DNA of 33,304 nucleotides. Source: an uncultured Pseudomonadota bacterium (GTDB taxonomy: Bacteria; Myxococcota_A; Bradymonadia; Bradymonadales; Bradymonadaceae). The stretch is from positions 1 through 33,304 of the forward strand of contig CATLTV010000040.1 in NCBI GenBank assembly GCA_950059285.1. Direction: 5' to 3'. The first letter of the stretch is position 1, and each line of letters opens with the position of its first letter. Made by a program: the position numbers and the translations under genes. Under the pieces are notes generated by a model that worked only from the letters and a program-made list of their open reading frames with translations, did no database searches and was not told the DNA's origin. Positions 8,939-17,397 of this stretch are shown here, piece after piece.

Positions 8939-9904
8939 TTATGGAGGGGCAATATTGATGTTTGGGATATCGATAGTGGTGATGATGTGCCACTGAAGTC
9001 GATTGAGCCAGAGTTCAAACGAGTTCGGGGCTCCTTCAGGGATGTTGAAGGTGTGCTCAATGGTGTGGTGTTGTCCTTTCTTGAGTGAGATAGCAGGGCT
9101 GAGGGGGACGACCTCTTCATGCACGACGTGTTGGTATGTGACGCTGGCATCATTTGGGCTAGTGAGCGCGATTTCTTTGGCCTGGAGTGTGGCAGAGATA
9201 GCCTGAATATCGAGATCTACACCAGCTTCAAAGCTGAGGGTGTAGTGCGCCTGGTTGCCCGTGGTCACAGGCCAGGGTGAAATCTTGATCGTGGCGTTTT
9301 TGATGACGTTTGAAGTCATTTGGTGGTGTAGTGACATGCCACCACTGATCAGGAGCGTCAGGCCAGATATGAAAAAGCACCCGAGCCCTTTGGTTCCTGC
9401 CTTGAATAGGATTGCGATGGAGAGCAGAAACAGGGGGAGCGCGATAAAAAGGGCAAACAGAAGAATCTTGCGAGTGTGTTTATAGTAAGGGGTTTCTGCT
9501 TGTGTGAGGATTGTTGTGGGCATGACAACGGGCGCTGAGGCATCTCGCTGTAGGACAAACGGGGTACTTTGTTGAATATCTCTGCCCATACCTCTTTCGA
9601 TGTGGGCTTCGACCTCCCAGGTGAGGTTGGTGTGTGTGCCTTGATAGCTGTAAGGCCCTGAGGGGAGTTTGAATGAGACGTTATACTCGTGTGTGCCTGT
9701 AGCGAAATCATCCGAAGATAGTGTGCGTTCATCGATGACGTTGACCGAGGGGGCACCGCTTCCATGGGCGCGTTGTTGAAGGCGTACATGGATATGTTTG
9801 CATGACGTGACACCTGATGATGAGATTTTGACATGCGCCAGAAGCTCATCACCAGGTGAGTAGACGTGAGATGACCTGTTGAGGGTGGTTGAAATTGTTG
9901 CCAT
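8939..9904 (-). CDS. Arrestin-like protein with internal membrane hairpin (copy B)
   Basis: 321 residues. Residues 1-~125 match the arrestin-N/Spo0M-type beta sandwich ('YSPGDELLAHVKI', 'IHVRLQQRAHGSG', 'FKLPSGPYSYQGTHTNLTWEVEAHIE'). Two hydrophobic segments lie at about 145-198, and the last ~115 residues form a second beta-rich half like an arrestin-C domain. No signal peptide is present, so both sandwiches should be cytosolic. It is a clear paralogue of the gene 11 bp upstream on the same strand. No good RBS is visible, so translation may depend on coupling. Arrestin folds usually act as adaptors; the partner here is unknown. Confidence 0.7.
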   Translation of the reverse strand: MATISTTLNRSSHVYSPGDELLAHVKISSSGVTSCKHIHVRLQQRAHGSGAPSVNVIDERTLSSDDFATGTHEYNVSFKLPSGPYSYQGTHTNLTWEVEAHIERGMGRDIQQSTPFVLQRDASAPVVMPTTILTQAETPYYKHTRKILLFALFIALPLFLLSIAILFKAGTKGLGCFFISGLTLLISGGMSLHHQMTSNVIKNATIKISPWPVTTGNQAHYTLSFEAGVDLDIQAISATLQAKEIALTSPNDASVTYQHVVHEEVVPLSPAISLKKGQHHTIEHTFNIPEGAPNSFELWLNRLQWHIITTIDIPNINIAPP

Positions 9905-9915
9905 AATTCAAGGTT

Positions 9916-10959
9916 TTACCATGATGGTCCTGAAGGTTGCTCCTGTGGGGTGTCCTTCATGTAATATGGTAACACATGGAGCGTGTGTTCATCGCTCCAG
10001 TCAGGCCAGCGGGGAATATCGATGTGTGTCTTGAGGGTCCAGACGACGCTGTTTGATGGGAGCTGAAAGGTTACTGGCAGATGTTCAGGAATGAAGAACT
10101 CGTGTTTGAACTCAAGCTTTTGACCTTTGGTGTAGTGGGACTTGACCGTCAGAGGGATGGTTTCTTCATGAATGGTGTGGCGGTATGTGGTTTTATTTGT
10201 ACCATGGCCATTGACGACGACTTCACTGACAGTGAGCGTGGCCATGACAGAGTTTAGCTCAAGATCAACACCAGGGATAAAGCTGAGCCCGTAGTTCAGG
10301 GGCTTGCCAAGTTCAATGGGCCATGGGTCAATGTGAATGTGTGGTTGTGTCACGACACGCGACGCCATGAATCTTTTTGTGCCAAAGAAGCCAAGCAGCA
10401 AGGTGACCACAGCGGACATACCCATGCAGCCACACATGGATGGGTTTTGAAAGATGGTAAGAGCGAGGAAAAACAAGGTGAGGGGGAGAAAGACGAGGCC
10501 CGCGATGCCGAGCATGCCAGTGCCAGACTTTTGTCTGTGTGCATCGGGTGCGGCAGGGATGATCACCTGGCTCATATCAGGTTGGAGGACACCCTTGTTA
10601 CTGAGAAAAAAGTGGGTGGATTCCTTCTTGTCGATGGCCCATGGAATGTCGATGTATGCCTGAATTTCCCATGTGAGGTTGGTGTAGTGGCCCGAGTAAC
10701 TGTAGGGGCCATAAGGCAGCACAAATTCGGCCTGATAGGTGTGGATTCCAGGTGGAAGTGTCCCCGAAAATACGCTGACTTCCTGGATTTTCTGGCGAGT
10801 CGTGTTTCCTCGCCCGTGTGCTTGAAACTGAAGCCTCACATAGAGTTGTTTGCACTTGAGATCCTTTTGGGTTCTCACTGTGACAGTTGCTTTTATTGTT
10901 TCGCCAGGTCGGTAGATACGATCCTGTTCGCGATCAAGTTGAATGGAAATCTCGGCCAT
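9916..10959 (-). CDS. Arrestin-like protein with internal membrane hairpin (copy A)
   Basis: 347 residues, first of the arrestin pair. The N-terminal half has 'RIYRPGETIKATVTV', 'KQLYVRLQFQAHGRGN' and 'FVLPYGPYSYSGHYTNLTWEIQAYID', the same landmarks as copy B. Hydrophobic segments at about 148-168 and 172-195 are followed by a second beta-rich half ending 'WTLKTHIDIPRWPDW'. Copy B starts 11 bp after its stop, so the two are probably co-transcribed and may act as a heteromer (inference). The ATG at 10957-10959 lacks a strong RBS. Confidence 0.7.
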   Translation of the reverse strand: MAEISIQLDREQDRIYRPGETIKATVTVRTQKDLKCKQLYVRLQFQAHGRGNTTRQKIQEVSVFSGTLPPGIHTYQAEFVLPYGPYSYSGHYTNLTWEIQAYIDIPWAIDKKESTHFFLSNKGVLQPDMSQVIIPAAPDAHRQKSGTGMLGIAGLVFLPLTLFFLALTIFQNPSMCGCMGMSAVVTLLLGFFGTKRFMASRVVTQPHIHIDPWPIELGKPLNYGLSFIPGVDLELNSVMATLTVSEVVVNGHGTNKTTYRHTIHEETIPLTVKSHYTKGQKLEFKHEFFIPEHLPVTFQLPSNSVVWTLKTHIDIPRWPDWSDEHTLHVLPYYMKDTPQEQPSGPSW

Positions 10960-11051
10960 AATGTATGCTGCTTGCGTGGGTTAAGACGATGTAAATGTAA
11001 CGCGGTAGTTATCTCATGAATGAAGTGCTTTGTGTATTCAAATGTTGTGTT

Positions 11052-11771
11052 TTAAGGGTTAAGAAGGCGGTCTTTTAGATGTCTGCTGTGAGGGGCTAGT
11101 AGATGTTTATGCTGCGATGGCAAGGGGATGGGGCCCGGGTGTGTCATGCTTTGGACCAGCTCGTAGAGCGTGCCAAGCATGCCGCGCAGGTCGTCCTGAT
11201 AGAGCGTGATGAGGTCATGTACAAGCTCATCTGTGATGGTGAGGTTTGGTGTCTTTAACGCAGCCCACTGGATACGTTTTTCGATGATTTGTCTGAGAGT
11301 TTGAGGTGATAGCTCCCCCACGTCGATGTGGGTCACGCTTTTGTGTTTTAGTGAGAACTCCTTGCGGTGGTCCTTGTGTGTGGCCAAAATCAGTGATGTG
11401 TTTTTTTGTGCAAAGAGGCGCTGTCGTGTGAACCATGGGATGCGTTGTGACTCGTCGAGAAAGAGGAGCTTGGCTGACTTTGGGAGCCTGGGCGTGGGGA
11501 TGTCGGGGTGGTTCAAGCCAGGTTCAGGGAAGTAGAGGTAGGGGGCATCTGAAAAGTGTGCATGGAGCGCGCGCATATGTGAACTCTTACCTCGCCCGCA
11601 TTCTCCCATGAATTGAATGATGATTTTTTTATCAAGGGTCTTCAGTGCCTTGGAGATCGAGGCGATGAGGGGGGAGAGATTGGGGAGGACAAGGAGTTGT
11701 GCGATGTCTTCGGCGGGGGGAGTGCCAAAGGGATTTCTCCAGAGATTGAGGTGAGCGTAGGGGAGTTGCAT
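11052..11771 (-). CDS. Orphan AAA-type ATPase, ExeA/TniB-like
   Basis: 239 residues. The N-terminal 'LNLWRNPFG' resembles the Y..FGL...PF opening of ExeA/GspA-type ATPases. Walker A is GECGRGKSS (56-64), Walker B is LLFLDES (102-108), and 'SLILATH' fits sensor 1. The C-terminal part is a helical lid-like region. ExeA-like proteins act with membrane or peptidoglycan-binding partners, and TniB-like ones with transposases, but no partner of either type is nearby. It lies downstream-oriented toward the arrestin genes with a 92-bp gap and is divergent from the transhydrogenase gene. No SD precedes the ATG, so the start is uncertain. Confidence 0.65.
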   Translation of the reverse strand: MQLPYAHLNLWRNPFGTPPAEDIAQLLVLPNLSPLIASISKALKTLDKKIIIQFMGECGRGKSSHMRALHAHFSDAPYLYFPEPGLNHPDIPTPRLPKSAKLLFLDESQRIPWFTRQRLFAQKNTSLILATHKDHRKEFSLKHKSVTHIDVGELSPQTLRQIIEKRIQWAALKTPNLTITDELVHDLITLYQDDLRGMLGTLYELVQSMTHPGPIPLPSQHKHLLAPHSRHLKDRLLNP

Positions 11772-11823
11772 AAAATAGGGGAGGTCTTGAGGTGTCAGTC
11801 GTGGTAAGATGAGAGGCAGAAAT

Positions 11824-11841
11824 GTACATGGTTAGGTGTAC
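11824..11841. promoter_or_regulatory. Small dyad in sthA upstream region
   Basis: GTACA and TGTAC form a 5-bp dyad with an 8-bp spacer, in the 102-bp divergent gap between the ATPase gene and the transhydrogenase gene. It could be an operator or chance; a TACTAT box lies just downstream at about 11850. Confidence 0.2.
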
Positions 11842-11873
11842 GGCTTTACATACTATTCAGGGAGAGTTTGAGT

Positions 11874-13271
11874 ATGGCTGTTGAGAGGTATGATGTCATC
11901 GTAATTGGCAGTGGTCCTGGAGGAGAAGGGGCCGCAATGACTGCGGTGAAGGGTGGCAAACGTGTCGCCGTGGTAGATCGTTATGGCGAGATTGGTGGTG
12001 GATGTGTGCACTGGGGGACGATTCCAAGCAAGATGTTGCGTCATGCAATTCAGGAGTACGTCCAGTTTAAGAGCAACGACCTGTTTCGTAAAGCGATGCG
12101 ACAGGTTCAGATTGAGTATCCTGACTTGTTGGCGCATGTGAACGCGGTGACTCAGAAGCAGTTATCCATGCGACGCGGTTTTTATGATCGCAATGATGTG
12201 GAGATGTATGATGGTCATGCGAGGTTTATCGACCCGCACACATTGAACGTGACACATCCAAGTGGAACATCCACACAGATTCAGGGCAATCATATTGTGA
12301 TTGCGGTGGGTTCACGGCCGTGGCGTCCTGACTCCATTGACTTCTCGCATCCGCGTGTATTGGACTCGGATACGGTATTGCATATGCAAGAAACACCAGG
12401 AGTTATAACGATTTATGGTGCAGGTGTGATTGGTTGTGAGTATGCCTCCATTTTCCGCAGTTTGGGATGCAAGGTGAACCTGATCAACACGCGCGACAAG
12501 TTGTTGGAGTTTCTGGATGACGAAATTACCGACGCATTAAGTTACCATCTGCGTGATCAGGGGGCGTTGATTCGCCACAATGAGAGCTGTGACTTTGTAG
12601 AGGCCACTGATGACTCGGTGTTCTTGCATCTGAAGTCTGGCAAGGTGCTGCGCTCCGATTATTTATTGTGGGCGCAAGGGCGTACAGGCTCCACGGATGG
12701 TCTGGGGCTTGAGAACATTGGTCTTGAGGCAAACAGTCGCAAGCAACTTGATGTAGATGAGAACTACCGCACCAAGATATCACACATTTACGCGGTGGGT
12801 GATGTGGTTGGGCGTCCAGGACTGGCGAGTGCCAGTTATGATCAGGGCCGCTTTGCTGCAACCCATATTGTGCGTGGCGTGTGTCAAAAACGTCTGGTGG
12901 AGTTCATTCCTACAGGCATCTACACTAGCCCAGAAATTAGCTCGGTGGGTTACACCGAAAAAGAGCTTACCGAGCAGTGTGTTCCCTATGAGGTGGGTCA
13001 TGCGCAGTTCCGTTCGCTCGCCCGCGCACAGATCGTGGATTGTGGCGTTGGTATGTTGAAATTGCTTTTTCACCGAGAGACTTACGAGATTCTTGGTGTG
13101 CATTGCTTTGGTTATCAGGCCTCCGAAATTATTCACATTGGGCAGGCAATCATGACACAGGATGGTCCTGGCAATGATGTGCGTTATTTTGCGGACACCA
13201 CGTTTAACTACCCCACCATGGCAGAAGCATATCGTGTGGCGGCACTAAACGGATTGAATCGCCTGGCATAA
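11874..13271 (+). CDS. sthA: Soluble pyridine nucleotide transhydrogenase
   Basis: 465 residues, normal length for the family. It interconverts NADPH/NAD+ and NADP+/NADH in the cytoplasm using FAD. The FAD-binding [10 protein letters not shown] begins at residue 12. The motif [13 protein letters not shown] keeps only the first Cys of the CxxxxC disulphide found in dihydrolipoamide dehydrogenase, which is diagnostic of SthA rather than Lpd. A second Rossmann motif ([13 protein letters not shown]) and the FAD '[20 protein letters not shown]' motif follow. ATG at 11874 has AGGGAGAG seven bases upstream; a TTG six bases earlier is in frame but less likely. A 74-bp palindrome follows its stop codon. 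Confidence 0.92.
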   Translation: MAVERYDVIVIGSGPGGEGAAMTAVKGGKRVAVVDRYGEIGGGCVHWGTIPSKMLRHAIQEYVQFKSNDLFRKAMRQVQIEYPDLLAHVNAVTQKQLSMRRGFYDRNDVEMYDGHARFIDPHTLNVTHPSGTSTQIQGNHIVIAVGSRPWRPDSIDFSHPRVLDSDTVLHMQETPGVITIYGAGVIGCEYASIFRSLGCKVNLINTRDKLLEFLDDEITDALSYHLRDQGALIRHNESCDFVEATDDSVFLHLKSGKVLRSDYLLWAQGRTGSTDGLGLENIGLEANSRKQLDVDENYRTKISHIYAVGDVVGRPGLASASYDQGRFAATHIVRGVCQKRLVEFIPTGIYTSPEISSVGYTEKELTEQCVPYEVGHAQFRSLARAQIVDCGVGMLKLLFHRETYEILGVHCFGYQASEIIHIGQAIMTQDGPGNDVRYFADTTFNYPTMAEAYRVAALNGLNRLA

Positions 13272-13281
13272 CGAGAGACTG

Positions 13282-13355
13282 GAAATCAAAAGGACAAGAA
13301 AAGGGAGCGCGGGCGACATGTCGCCCGCGCTCCCTTTTCTTGTCCTTTTGATTTC
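13282..13355. terminator. Giant bidirectional hairpin H1
   Basis: A perfect 74-bp palindrome: two 37-nt arms with no unpaired centre (centre GACATGTC). The outer arms are AAAAGG/AAGAAAAGG-rich on the left and T-rich on the right, with a core of GGGAGCGCGGGCGAC. It starts 10 nt after the sthA stop and its last base is part of the P450 stop codon on the other strand, so it can serve as terminator for both convergent genes. Confidence 0.8.
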
Positions 13356-14746
13356 TAACGAGGGACAGGAGTGACCATGACGGGTTTGGTGGGGCGCAGC
13401 GTGATAAATGGGTCAAACTGGAGTGGGGATGGGTCATTGAGTGTAAAACGCCATGATTTTGCGAGGGTTGCGATCACAAGGATCGCTTCCATGGAGGCAA
13501 AGTGATTGCCAATACATATGCGGGGACCACCTCCAAAGGGGAGGTATCCATGTCGTGGGATGTTCTTCTCGAAGTTTTCATCAAGCCAGCGTTCCGGTTT
13601 AAATGTAAGGGGATCGTCAAAGATTTCAGGTTTGCGATGCATGATGTACGGGCTTGAGACGAGGATACTATCTTTGGGGACATGCCATGGGCCAAGTTGA
13701 ACGTCCTGTATTGCTTGACGACCAAGGATCCATGCGGGGGGATAGAGGCGCAAGGTTTCCTTGAATATGGCCTGTGTGTAGGGGAGGGGTGCGGGTGACT
13801 CAAGTCCAAGGGGTTGATCCTCTGGCAAGGCAGCGAGTTCCTTGTGGAGTTTTTCTTCGATGGTGGGGTTTCTCGCTAATGCGTCAAAAGCGTAAGTGAT
13901 TGCAAGTGCTGTTGTTTCGTGGCCTGCGAGAAACATGGTCAGTGCTTCATCACGTAGTTGGGTTTCATCAAGGTGGTGTCCGTTTTGGTGTGTTGCCTCA
14001 ATGAGTTTCCATAACAGGTCATCACCAGGTGGGAGTTTTGAGCGCTCTTTGATCATGTCACGAATGATGCGGTCGAGGTCTTTTTTTGCTTCATGAAAAC
14101 GCGCTCGTTTAAGGGATGGGACCTGTCTGGGGATAAAGTACCAGAGCGAGTTTTTCTCGGCGTCATAGTGTTCCATGGCGACCTCAATGGCGTGACCGAC
14201 GTCTTTGGCTTGAGGGTGATAGGTGAGACCAAAGAGCGTTTCCACGACAATATGAAGTGTGAGGTCCATCATTTCTTGCCAGAGGTCGAAGGGCTGATGA
14301 GCCTTGATTGTGTTGGTGGTGTGATGTGCGGCGCTGGCCATGCGCTCGGCGTAGCTTGCGATCTGGGTGCGCTTGAGCTTGGGGGCTGCAAGTTTGCGGT
14401 GTTGTCTCCAGGAGCTGCCCTCATTGAGGAGGAGTCCATTGCCGAGAAGTTCCTTGAGATCGCGTGCAAACGGATCCTTGATCATGACGGAATTGTGTTC
14501 AAGGAGCACTTGTTGGAGGAGTTCGGGGTCATGGATGAGATAGAACTTGAGGCGTCCTAGTCGAAAGTAGACGCAGTCACCATGGGTATGCTGAAGGTTT
14601 TGCATGAATTGAATCTGGTCTTGCATCAGGTGGCGGATATGCAATGGCATGAGTGAGGATGGAGGGCCAGGAGGTTTTGCAGGGATATTGAGGCGTGCTT
14701 TTGCACGACGCTCAAGAGCGTTGAGTGTGTCTAAGGCGAGTGTCAT
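13355..14746 (-). CDS. Cytochrome P450
   Basis: 463 residues. Family landmarks are in order: a Pro-rich hinge (PAKPPGPP) near the start, I-helix AGHETTA (~272), ExxR as KETLR (~327), and the haem-Cys loop FGGGPRICIG (~400) followed by NHFA. It is a soluble-type monooxygenase that needs external electron donors; no ferredoxin or reductase gene is nearby. I chose ATG at 14744-14746 because AGGAGG lies six bases upstream; an upstream in-frame ATG would add ten residues without an RBS. It is divergent from a TetR gene (189-bp gap), a common regulator-target arrangement. Substrate is unknown; fatty acid or terpenoid hydroxylation is possible. Confidence 0.9.
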   Translation of the reverse strand: MTLALDTLNALERRAKARLNIPAKPPGPPSSLMPLHIRHLMQDQIQFMQNLQHTHGDCVYFRLGRLKFYLIHDPELLQQVLLEHNSVMIKDPFARDLKELLGNGLLLNEGSSWRQHRKLAAPKLKRTQIASYAERMASAAHHTTNTIKAHQPFDLWQEMMDLTLHIVVETLFGLTYHPQAKDVGHAIEVAMEHYDAEKNSLWYFIPRQVPSLKRARFHEAKKDLDRIIRDMIKERSKLPPGDDLLWKLIEATHQNGHHLDETQLRDEALTMFLAGHETTALAITYAFDALARNPTIEEKLHKELAALPEDQPLGLESPAPLPYTQAIFKETLRLYPPAWILGRQAIQDVQLGPWHVPKDSILVSSPYIMHRKPEIFDDPLTFKPERWLDENFEKNIPRHGYLPFGGGPRICIGNHFASMEAILVIATLAKSWRFTLNDPSPLQFDPFITLRPTKPVMVTPVPR

Positions 14747-14888
14747 GAGGAGCCTCCTGGTATATAATGTTTTCAAGGGGTTAGCGTATCCATGGTCTTA
14801 TTTTGAGCGCTTGTGTGTGATTTTCAACTCGCATTGGTTTGTTTTGTAAGGTTTTGATTTTAAATGTGTTTTTTGTTGTTTGTTTGGT

Positions 14889-14910
14889 AATGTGAGTTTT
14901 TACTCATATT
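14889..14910. promoter_or_regulatory. Candidate TetR operator
   Basis: Dyad AAT-G-TGAGT / ACTCA-T-ATT around a TTTT centre, with 8 of 9 arm positions paired. It lies 25 bp upstream of the TetR start, inside the P450-TetR intergenic gap, where an autoregulatory operator would be expected. Function is inferred from position only. Confidence 0.35.
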
Positions 14911-14935
14911 TTTGAATGGAAAAAGAGAGGTATGA

Positions 14936-15580
14936 ATGCTTGGAGAGGGTGTGGATGAGGCGAGGTATTTACTCAAGGAGCCAAAGCAGCAGCGTTCCAG
15001 GGATACGATAGATGCGTTGGTGGAGGCCACGGAGCTGATTCTTGTGGAAGAGGGGTGGGCAGGCGTGAACACCAACAGAATTGCAGAGCGTGCGGGGGTG
15101 AGTATTGGCACGCTGTATCAGTATTTTGAGAACAAGGAGGCGCTTGTTGGCTTGATGGTGGAGAGGTTTGTTGCAGGGCAGCAGGTGGCGCTGGGGGCAT
15201 CTTTGTGGGAGCGTCTCAGTGAGGATATGGATCTTGAGCGGATGATTTTTGAGTTGGTGAGGGCCTTGATGTGGACACATCAGGAGCGTCCCGAGTTAAG
15301 CAGGGCGTTGCTGATGCATGTGCCTGCATCGGGTCAGCTTGGGGTGGTGAACGTGTGGACGGAGCGTTCACGTGTATTGATTGAAGAAGCGTTGAGGTTC
15401 AAGTCGGGAGAGCTGCGCGAGGGGATGGAGGAGGGGGCACCTCTTGTGGCGCAGGTATTGATCACGGCGGTGCACGGCGTGATTTTTTCGACCTTGATGA
15501 GTGATTGGGAACGCCTCAAGGACGAGGCGTTCATGGATGAGTTGGCAAGGTTGGTGTGGCGATATATTCGCCCTGATTAG
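14936..15580 (+). CDS. TetR-family transcriptional regulator
   Basis: 214 residues. The N-terminal DNA-binding domain is typical: 'RSRDTIDALVEATELILVEEGW' helix 1 and the HTH 'NTNRIAERAGVSIGTLYQYFENKEAL' region at about 45-70 (shown in part). The C-terminal helical ligand-binding part is not assignable. ATG at 14936 has AGAGAGG five bases upstream. It is divergent from the P450 gene, so repression of that gene and itself is likely (inference from layout). Its stop codon overlaps the stop of the convergent hydrolase gene by four bases (TTAG), leaving no room for a terminator between them. Confidence 0.88.
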   Translation: MLGEGVDEARYLLKEPKQQRSRDTIDALVEATELILVEEGWAGVNTNRIAERAGVSIGTLYQYFENKEALVGLMVERFVAGQQVALGASLWERLSEDMDLERMIFELVRALMWTHQERPELSRALLMHVPASGQLGVVNVWTERSRVLIEEALRFKSGELREGMEEGAPLVAQVLITAVHGVIFSTLMSDWERLKDEAFMDELARLVWRYIRPD

Positions 15581-15927
15581 ATCGCAGTGGTGGTGCGATA
15601 AGTGGAGTAGCCGTAGGGGCTGATCATCAAGGGTAGGTGATGATGTTCGTGTTGGTGTTGCACTTCAAATACGATGCGTACGACGGGGTAGAATGAGGGC
15701 TGGTCGCTGACCGCAAAGTAGGTGCCTGTATCAAAGGTGAGACGGTAGGTGCCACGGGCAAGGGGTTGCTCATCAGGGAGCAGTGATGTGGTGCTTCCAT
15801 CCTCGTTGGTGGTTGCACCTGTGAGATGGATCCAGTGATCGCCGTCGTGGCGCTCAAGCGCGACGGGGACACCTTCCGCAGTGGTGCCAAGGTGAGTGTC
15901 GATAACTTGTGTGCTCAGTGTGCTCAT
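15577..15927 (-). CDS. 5-hydroxyisourate hydrolase (transthyretin-like)
   Basis: 116 residues. It matches the HIUase/transthyretin-related family, which hydrolyses 5-hydroxyisourate in urate breakdown: N-terminal 'LSTQVIDTHLGTTAEGVPV', central 'GTYRLTFDTGTYF', 'SFYPVVRIVFEV' and 'HHHLPLMISPYGYSTYR'. The family normally ends in YRGS, where the last residues help form the active site; here the end is YRTTTAI. ATG at 15925-15927 has GAGGA five bases upstream, which fixes the start (the frame stays open further upstream). No uricase or OHCU decarboxylase gene is nearby, so its pathway context is unclear. Confidence 0.85.
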   Translation of the reverse strand: MSTLSTQVIDTHLGTTAEGVPVALERHDGDHWIHLTGATTNEDGSTTSLLPDEQPLARGTYRLTFDTGTYFAVSDQPSFYPVVRIVFEVQHQHEHHHLPLMISPYGYSTYRTTTAI

Positions 15928-16092
15928 GCGTGTCCTCGTGTGTTGGAGGGGTTGACGTGTATGTTCCAGAATGAGGTGGAGCATAAGCCTTTGCAGATGT
16001 GCTGTAAAGGGAGACAAGCCTTGGGGCACGGTGGTGAAAGCGATGCAGCGACTTGAGCTGCGGTGGTGGCTTGTCCTGTGGTGTGACAAGTT

Positions 16093-17397
16093 TTATTGGC
16101 TGAGATTGACGACCTCATGTGACTGGAATGACAGGATGAGTTTTGAGGGGTGGATGGTGAGGGTGTAATTATGTGCTGCTGCGGTGAGTTGGAGTTGCAT
16201 CAGGCGTGTGGCGATGGGATCGGAGCGATAGATTGCATGCGCCAGATGTTCGGGTGTGCTTGAGATCACGAGCCAGTGAGATTGGTCTGTCGTAGGGATG
16301 GTGAATGTGAGGTTGATGATATCAAGATCAACGCTGACCTCCAGAGGTATGCTTTGGTGTTCGGGGAGTTTGAGGTAGGAGTGCATGCATGAGAGCAGCA
16401 TTTGGAAGAGTTGTTGAAGAACAGCCCGATAAGTAACGACCTTGATTGTGGGTGGGACATCCTGTGCATAGGAGATATGAATGCGCGGGAGTCTGTTTTT
16501 TGTGGCGAGTATAAGTTGGTTGTTAAGGTTGATGGTACGGGCAGGTTCCGTGGGGATGACGGGGAGTGTGAGGGCGTGTTGTACGGCCTGAGCGGGGAAC
16601 GGTTCTCTGGCGAGCAAGGTTTGAATGGTTTGGATGTAATGGACGTAGGTGTTTTGGTTTTGTGCTTGAAGCTCCATGGTGTTGATGGACTTGTAGTGTT
16701 CGGTGACTTCAATGATGAAGAGCATTCCACCCTGAACATGTCCATCTTCGTTGATAAGAGGGACAACAGCAGACTTGTACATTCCACCGCGTTGGCCATG
16801 GATGATGGCTTCATGTGCTTCGCCATCAAGAGCGCGCTGATAGATGGGTTCAAGCGTGTCTGCAGCTTGTGGGATGGCCTCGTGGAGGGTTTTTCCCAGA
16901 AAGTCTTCGCTCTTGTAGCCAGCCTTGCTCAGGGCAGGGCCATCACATACGAGGTAGCGCATATCGCGATCAAAGAGGATGACAGCGCTATTGGGGAGGT
17001 TGTGAGCCAGGAGGCGATAGGTTTCAAGCTCGTGTTTAATCGACGAGAATTTTTCCAGAACATCCACTTCTTCACGTAAGGAGAGGATGACATAGTCGCT
17101 CTGGTTAGAGCGTCTGACTGCAATGTTAAATGCTCTGAATGGTTCAGGTTTGTAGCGCATCATGGTGCGTTTTTCTTCACTGGGTCTGAGTCGGATAAGA
17201 AGGCGAGTAATGTTATCTGCTTCAGGGTTAATGGCATCAAAAAGGTCGCTGAGCAGAGGGTGCTTCACGATGTCGATGCTGAGCGTAGTTTGAGCGCGCA
17301 AGTTGGCGTGAATAATTTCGCCATGAGGGCTTGCGAGTATGAGTGCTTCGGGGACCTCTTCAAGCCATGTGGCCAGTGTTTGTTGTTGCGTAATCAC
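16093..17397 (-). CDS. PAS-domain sensor with degenerate kinase-like C-terminus
   Basis: 434 residues. Residues ~8-110 and ~135-235 look like two PAS domains ('EALILASPHGEIIHANLRAQ'; 'SAVILFDRDMRYLVCDGPAL', then 'LFIIEVTEHYKS'). A short coiled region ('QNTYVHYIQTIQTLLARE') stands where a dimerisation helix would be. The last ~150 residues resemble an HATPase fold by position ('YRAVLQQLFQMLLSCMHSYLKL' for the N-box) but the N-box Asn and both Gly boxes are missing. It probably senses a small molecule or redox state but cannot phosphorylate in the usual way. GTG start at 17397 has AAAGGA seven bases upstream. No response regulator is adjacent. Confidence 0.65.
   Translation of the reverse strand: MITQQQTLATWLEEVPEALILASPHGEIIHANLRAQTTLSIDIVKHPLLSDLFDAINPEADNITRLLIRLRPSEEKRTMMRYKPEPFRAFNIAVRRSNQSDYVILSLREEVDVLEKFSSIKHELETYRLLAHNLPNSAVILFDRDMRYLVCDGPALSKAGYKSEDFLGKTLHEAIPQAADTLEPIYQRALDGEAHEAIIHGQRGGMYKSAVVPLINEDGHVQGGMLFIIEVTEHYKSINTMELQAQNQNTYVHYIQTIQTLLAREPFPAQAVQHALTLPVIPTEPARTINLNNQLILATKNRLPRIHISYAQDVPPTIKVVTYRAVLQQLFQMLLSCMHSYLKLPEHQSIPLEVSVDLDIINLTFTIPTTDQSHWLVISSTPEHLAHAIYRSDPIATRLMQLQLTAAAHNYTLTIHPSKLILSFQSHEVVNLSQ

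Noticed and set aside
10333-11019. 228-codon plus-strand frame opposite arrestin copy A
   Set aside because: The arrestin frame is supported by its paralogue; the opposite frame has no homology I recognise and no RBS.
16070-16090. CTTGTC/GACAAG hairpin after the PAS gene
   Set aside because: The T-run is on the plus-strand side, the wrong orientation for the minus-strand gene, and the stem is only 6 bp.
16402-17079. 225-codon plus-strand frame opposite the PAS gene
   Set aside because: The minus frame has PAS motifs, a GTG start and an RBS; the plus frame has no RBS or recognisable domain.
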